Source: an uncultured Sphingomonadales bacterium
GTDB taxonomy: Bacteria > Pseudomonadota > Alphaproteobacteria > Sphingomonadales > Sphingomonadaceae
Assembly (NCBI GenBank): GCA_903832325.1
Contig: CAILBC010000020.1
Location: 62,001 to 126,000 of the forward strand
DNA length: 64,000 nt
Direction of reading: 5' to 3'
The translations under genes and the position numbers were made by a program. This document shows, one piece after another, positions 61,164-64,000 of this stretch. Below the pieces are notes generated by a model, which did no database searches, was not told the origin of the DNA, and saw nothing but the letters and a program-made list of their open reading frames with translations. Position 1 is the stretch's first letter. The number at the start of each line of letters is the position of its first letter.

Positions 61164-61184
61164 GCGCGGGCGCAATGCCCGCGC
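61164..61184 (-). terminator. Hairpin after the DEAD-box helicase gene
   Basis: GCGCGGGC (61164-61171) and GCCCGCGC (61177-61184) form a perfect 8-bp stem with a 5-base loop, 12 bases beyond the stop at 61197. No T-run on the gene strand. Confidence 0.45.
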
Positions 61185-61196
61185 GCAATCAGTCGG

Positions 61197-62714
61197 TCAA
61201 AGTGCTGAAACCTGAAGGAAACCCGGAACCGGCCCGTTCCACACGCCATCATCGGCAGCAGCAGCCTGTGCCGCTGGCCTCTGTGTCGCAGGCCTCTGTG
61301 TCACAGGGGCCGCACGCGGGGCGCGCCGCGCGGGCTCCGGTTCGGCCCCTTCGGGCTTTGACGCAGATTTCGGGGCCGGCAATCCGGCCTCGGCAGATTG
61401 TGCTGCCACTGGCCGATGATCGTCACCGCGTGCTTCGCGCCGTGGCTTTTTCGGCGATTCGGCCGCAACCGCATCGGAATTGCGCGCGCGATCCCGGCCA
61501 CGCTTGCGGCCGCGGCCACGTTCGGCGCCGCCCACTTCACGGTCCGGCGCGCTATTTTCACCGGAATCGGCGGCACCGGAATCGGCGGCACCGGAATCCT
61601 TGGCCAGCGTCATCACCGGGATCGTCATGCCGGTCAGCTTTTCGACATTGGCGATCGCTTCCAGATCTTCATCCGATACCAGCGTATAGGCGCGCCCGGT
61701 GGCCCCGCCGCGCCCGGTGCGGCCGATGCGGTGGATATAGTCATCCGGGTGCCACGGCGTGTCGAAATTGATCACGTGGCTGACACCCTTGATGTCGAGC
61801 CCGCGTGCGGCCACATCCGATGCGCACAGGATGTTGATCTGGCCATCCTTGAACCGCTGCAATTCGGCATTGCGCGCGGGCTGGTCCATATCGCCATGGA
61901 TTTCGCCCGCGGAAAAGCCGGCGCGTTTCAGGCTGGTGGCCAGATCGCGCACCGTGGTTTTGCGATTGGCAAAGATGATCGCGGTGGTCACGTCATCGGC
62001 GCGCAGCAATTCCTGCAGCGCCTCGCGCTTGTTGCGCGCGGGCACGCGCAGTTTGAACTGGGCGATGTTGATGTTGGCGCTGGCCGGCCGTGCGACCTCG
62101 ATATATTTGGGGTTCGACAGGAACTTGTCGGCCAGCTTTTTGATCGGCGGCGGCATCGTTGCCGAAAACAGCAGCGTCTGCCGCGTGGTCGGCAGCTTGG
62201 CACAGATCGATTCGATATCGGGGATGAAGCCCATGTCGAGCATGCGGTCGGCTTCATCGATTACCAGCAGTTCGCACCCGGTCAGCAGGATCTTGCCGCG
62301 CTCGAACAAATCCATCAGCCGGCCGGGCGTGGCGATCAGCACATCGACGCCATCCGACAGCGCCTTGACCTGGTCACCCATCTGCACCCCGCCGATCAGC
62401 AGCGCCATGCGCAGATCGTGGTTCTTGCCATATTTCTCGAAATTTTCGGCGACTTGCGCGGCCAGTTCGCGCGTCGGTTCCAGAATCAGCGACCGCGGCA
62501 TCAGCGCGCGGCGCCGGCCATGCGCCAGAATATCGATCATCGGCAGGACAAAGCCCGCGGTCTTGCCCGTGCCGGTCTGCGCGATGCCGATGATATCGCG
62601 CATCATCAGCACCGAAGGGATGGCCTGGGCCTGGATCGGGGTCGGCTCGTCATAGCCGGCATCAAGCACCGACTGGAGCAGTTCGTCTGACAGGCCGAGG
62701 TCGGCAAATTTCAT
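61197..62714 (-). CDS. DEAD-box RNA helicase (RhlE/CsdA-like)
   Basis: A 505-residue DEAD-box helicase. FADLGLSDELLQSVLDAGYDEPTPIQAQAIP is the Q motif; AQTGTGKT (I), PTRELA (Ia), TPGRLMD (Ib), DEAD (II), SAT (III), CASDVAARGLDI (V) and HRIGRTGRGG (VI) are intact. A long Arg/Ala/Pro/Asp-rich tail follows the core from about residue 385, shaped by two 15-bp in-frame repeats, as in RhlE-type helicases that act in RNA decay or cold adaptation. The frame is open upstream to 63002 but homology sets the ATG at 62714. Confidence 0.93.
   Translation of the reverse strand: MKFADLGLSDELLQSVLDAGYDEPTPIQAQAIPSVLMMRDIIGIAQTGTGKTAGFVLPMIDILAHGRRRALMPRSLILEPTRELAAQVAENFEKYGKNHDLRMALLIGGVQMGDQVKALSDGVDVLIATPGRLMDLFERGKILLTGCELLVIDEADRMLDMGFIPDIESICAKLPTTRQTLLFSATMPPPIKKLADKFLSNPKYIEVARPASANINIAQFKLRVPARNKREALQELLRADDVTTAIIFANRKTTVRDLATSLKRAGFSAGEIHGDMDQPARNAELQRFKDGQINILCASDVAARGLDIKGVSHVINFDTPWHPDDYIHRIGRTGRGGATGRAYTLVSDEDLEAIANVEKLTGMTIPVMTLAKDSGAADSGAADSGENSAPDREVGGAERGRGRKRGRDRARNSDAVAAESPKKPRREARGDDHRPVAAQSAEAGLPAPKSASKPEGAEPEPARRAPRAAPVTQRPATQRPAAQAAAADDGVWNGPVPGFLQVSAL
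61277..61306 (-). repeat. 15-bp in-frame repeat x2 in the helicase tail
   Basis: GCCTCTGTGTCGCAG and GCCTCTGTGTCACAG (14 of 15 identical) encode the TQRPATQRPA segment. Confidence 0.9.
61561..61599 (-). repeat. 15-bp in-frame repeat x2.6 in the helicase tail
   Basis: CCGGAATCGGCGGCA twice exactly and CCGGAATCC; encodes DSGAADSGAADSGE. Confidence 0.93.
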
Positions 62715-63088
62715 GAGAAAACGGATATCCTGTAACGCAAGAGCATGGATTTCGGACAGACCCACCGCTGGCCCCGATCCGTGAAAACCAGAGGCCGGCG
62801 GAGGATCAGGGCAGTGGCACGAGCGGGGCACGGGCACGGTAGAGGCACAGGCCGGTTCCGCAAAGCGCAACCGGCATGATCCGTGACCATACCGTCGTGG
62901 CGGGAAACCACGACCCGGGCCCTGCCGCAAACTTGCCCGCGCTTTGCCGATTATCCCGCCAAAGTCAAGAAATGCCGCTGCCCGCAATACCGTGGTAACC
63001 ACAAGGGCGCGTCCGGCTTCACCCGGGCTGCTCCAGTTCCCGGCAGTCAGTTCCCGGCTCTCGGTTCCCGGCTCTCAGTTCCCGGCAT
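62715..63088 (-). other. Upstream region of the DEAD-box helicase gene
   Basis: 374 bp without a convincing gene. The helicase leader includes AGGA about 14 bases before the start. DEAD-box helicase genes often have long 5' leaders tied to cold or RNA-decay control, but I see no diagnostic structure. The 14-bp array of 63033-63103 occupies the distal end. Confidence 0.3.
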
Positions 63089-63103
63089 TCAGTTCATCGG
63101 CAC
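63033..63103 (-). repeat. 14-bp tandem repeat x5 overlapping a stop codon
   Basis: Units of 14 bp at 63033-63046, 63047-63060, 63061-63074 and 63075-63088, then a gene-terminal 15-bp copy 63089-63103. On the gene strand the terminal copy ends GATGAACTGA (stop), followed by GCCGGGAACTGA, GCCGGGAACCGA, GCCGGGAACTGA and GCCGGGAACTGG cores. Confidence 0.92.
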
Positions 63104-63634
63104 CAGCTCATGCACGGCGGCAATCAGGCAGGTGGCACCCGCGCGCGAATGGATCGCATCGCGCGCCGCGCACAGCTGACCATCGGGCGTGGGGGTAACA
63201 TAAAATCCCAGATAGAAATCGCGCGCATTGCAATTGCGCGCCAGATCCGCGCCAACCAGCCGGCGGTCGCGCATGAACAGCAGCAGCCGGTTGGCCGCCA
63301 GCGGCTGCACCCCGGCAATCGCCGCAACCGGCACGCACGGCGCCATGCGCCGTTGGCGCAGCCGTTCGGGCAAAGGCGGCGGCCCGGGCGGCGGCAATTC
63401 GCGCACCGGCCCGGCCAGCCCGGGGGTTATGCGGATGATCACCCGCTGTTCGATCCGCACCTGGTTCCAGGTGTCATTGCCCGGATTGCGCGCGGGGGCA
63501 CCACCGTTTGATAGCGTCGCCGGCACGAACAGCGCGCCAAGACCGATCGCCGCGACCGGGGCCATGGCCAGGGCCACCCCCGCCACCGCAATCGCCAGGG
63601 CGCGCCGCGAAGTCACAAGGCCCCACCGGCGCAT
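63089..63634 (-). CDS. Membrane-anchored or exported protein of unknown function
   Basis: A 181-residue protein with an Arg-rich N-terminus and a hydrophobic helix (ALAIAVAGVALAMAPVAAIGLGALF) that could be a membrane anchor or uncleaved signal. After a Pro-rich linker (ELPPPGPPPLPERLRQRR), the domain has four cysteines (APCVPV, RNCNAR, QLCAAR, ATCLIA), consistent with disulfides outside the cytoplasm. I do not recognise the family. It ends in a 14-bp stop-overlapping array; upstream lies a 221-bp gap before the next gene, in the opposite direction. Confidence 0.7.
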   Translation of the reverse strand: MRRWGLVTSRRALAIAVAGVALAMAPVAAIGLGALFVPATLSNGGAPARNPGNDTWNQVRIEQRVIIRITPGLAGPVRELPPPGPPPLPERLRQRRMAPCVPVAAIAGVQPLAANRLLLFMRDRRLVGADLARNCNARDFYLGFYVTPTPDGQLCAARDAIHSRAGATCLIAAVHELVPMN

Positions 63635-63855
63635 CTGCGCGCACGCGGCCGCTTCACCTGCATTGGACCCGACAGGGTGCTGCCCGTATCAATCCCGAAT
63701 GTATCAATACCACTTCCCATTTGCGCCACAGGTCAATCGGCCGCGCCAAGACCCCGTACCGCGTCCTATCCCATGCGACGATTGAATGACCGCTTAACCC
63801 GGGTGCAAGCAAAAATAAATTGCCGATGCCCGGGCGCGGGATTAGCCATCGGGGC

Positions 63856-64000
63856 ATGACCCACCCCCACCCCGTCGTTGACACCATCGCCACCCGCCCC
63901 GGCCCTGCAGACGCAGCCTTTTTGGACGCCGCGCTGGCGCTGCTGGGCCCCAAAGGGCTGTCCACCGATCCCGATTTGCTGAGCCCGTGGCTGACCGACT
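63856..64000 (+). CDS. FAD-linked oxidase/dehydrogenase, 5' part only
   Basis: The first 48 codons of a gene that runs off the window. ALLGPKGLSTDPDLLSPWLTD is the N-terminal wording of FAD-binding D-lactate/D-2-hydroxyglutarate/glycolate dehydrogenases (GlcD-like), in which the next segment normally leads into the PCMH-type FAD domain. GGGG precedes the ATG at 63856. The catalytic part is not visible, so substrate and integrity cannot be judged. Confidence 0.6.
   Translation, partial: MTHPHPVVDTIATRPGPADAAFLDAALALLGPKGLSTDPDLLSPWLTD

Overview
The window is a gene-dense stretch (about 65% G+C by eye) of an alphaproteobacterial chromosome, most likely a sphingomonad (Sphingomonadales, Novosphingobium-like). 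This rests on the order trpF-trpB-trpA-accD-folC, an F0 ATP synthase operon with separate b and b' subunits, a large TonB-dependent receptor, an FNR protein with the alphaproteobacterial N-terminal cysteine pattern, and dispersed CCTCCCCG/CGGGGAGG palindromes. No tRNA, rRNA, CRISPR array, prophage, integrase or transposase gene was seen. Nearly everything reads as core chromosome.

Layout. 1-7 kb: the end of an OmpW-type porin, an FNR regulator with a perfect FNR-like box upstream, a flavin reductase, a TRIC/UPF0126 membrane protein, a TonB-dependent receptor with a strong terminator, and an MHS-type MFS transporter. 7-10.4 kb: a likely stress regulon made of a DUF3034 envelope protein, an exported truncated haemoglobin, an ECF sigma factor and an RskA-like anti-sigma factor. 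Both transcription units carry the same bipartite promoter-like element (TGCATCC-N16-CGTA), and the sigma gene has a structured leader. 10.5-21 kb: lepA, a membrane PAS-GGDEF-EAL-PilZ protein, a PHA-depolymerase-like hydrolase, a D-aminoacylase, a globin-coupled chemotaxis transducer and dnaN. 21-30.5 kb: fabG-fabD, a divergent LD-carboxypeptidase/Mpl-like ligase pair (peptidoglycan recycling, with an AmpG-like permease at 53-55 kb), an old-yellow-enzyme-type oxidoreductase, an unknown exported protein, a GST and a GNAT enzyme. 31-38 kb: rpsA with a terminator, gloB, a LacI-type regulator, a second GNAT, and atpI-B-E-b'-b. 38-48 kb: the ydbH-ynbE-ydbL intermembrane operon, radC, a Tat-exported FAD oxidoreductase, purB, a LapA-domain protein, pyrF, a third GNAT and trpF. 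48-64 kb: an outer-membrane barrel, trpBA-accD-folC, ampG, rluB-like, rsmD, an MFS transporter, uvrD, two Flp pilins, a DEAD-box helicase, an unknown anchored protein and the start of an FAD-linked dehydrogenase.

The most unusual property is an abundance of short imperfect tandem repeats: about 21 arrays, units 6-21 bp, 2-7 copies. At about ten genes the array overlaps the stop codon, so the last codons plus the stop are the repeat unit and are copied downstream (TRIC 17 bp x3, atpF 15 bp x3, ydbL 16 bp x3, trpF 19 bp, the 63.1 kb gene 14 bp x5, a GNAT 13 bp x5, and others). Non-coding and stop-overlapping arrays often have unit lengths not divisible by three. Arrays inside reading frames are 15, 18 or 21 bp. 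I know of no described element family that matches this. Start sites were chosen from Shine-Dalgarno spacing and family length; functions are read from recognisable motifs, not from database searches.
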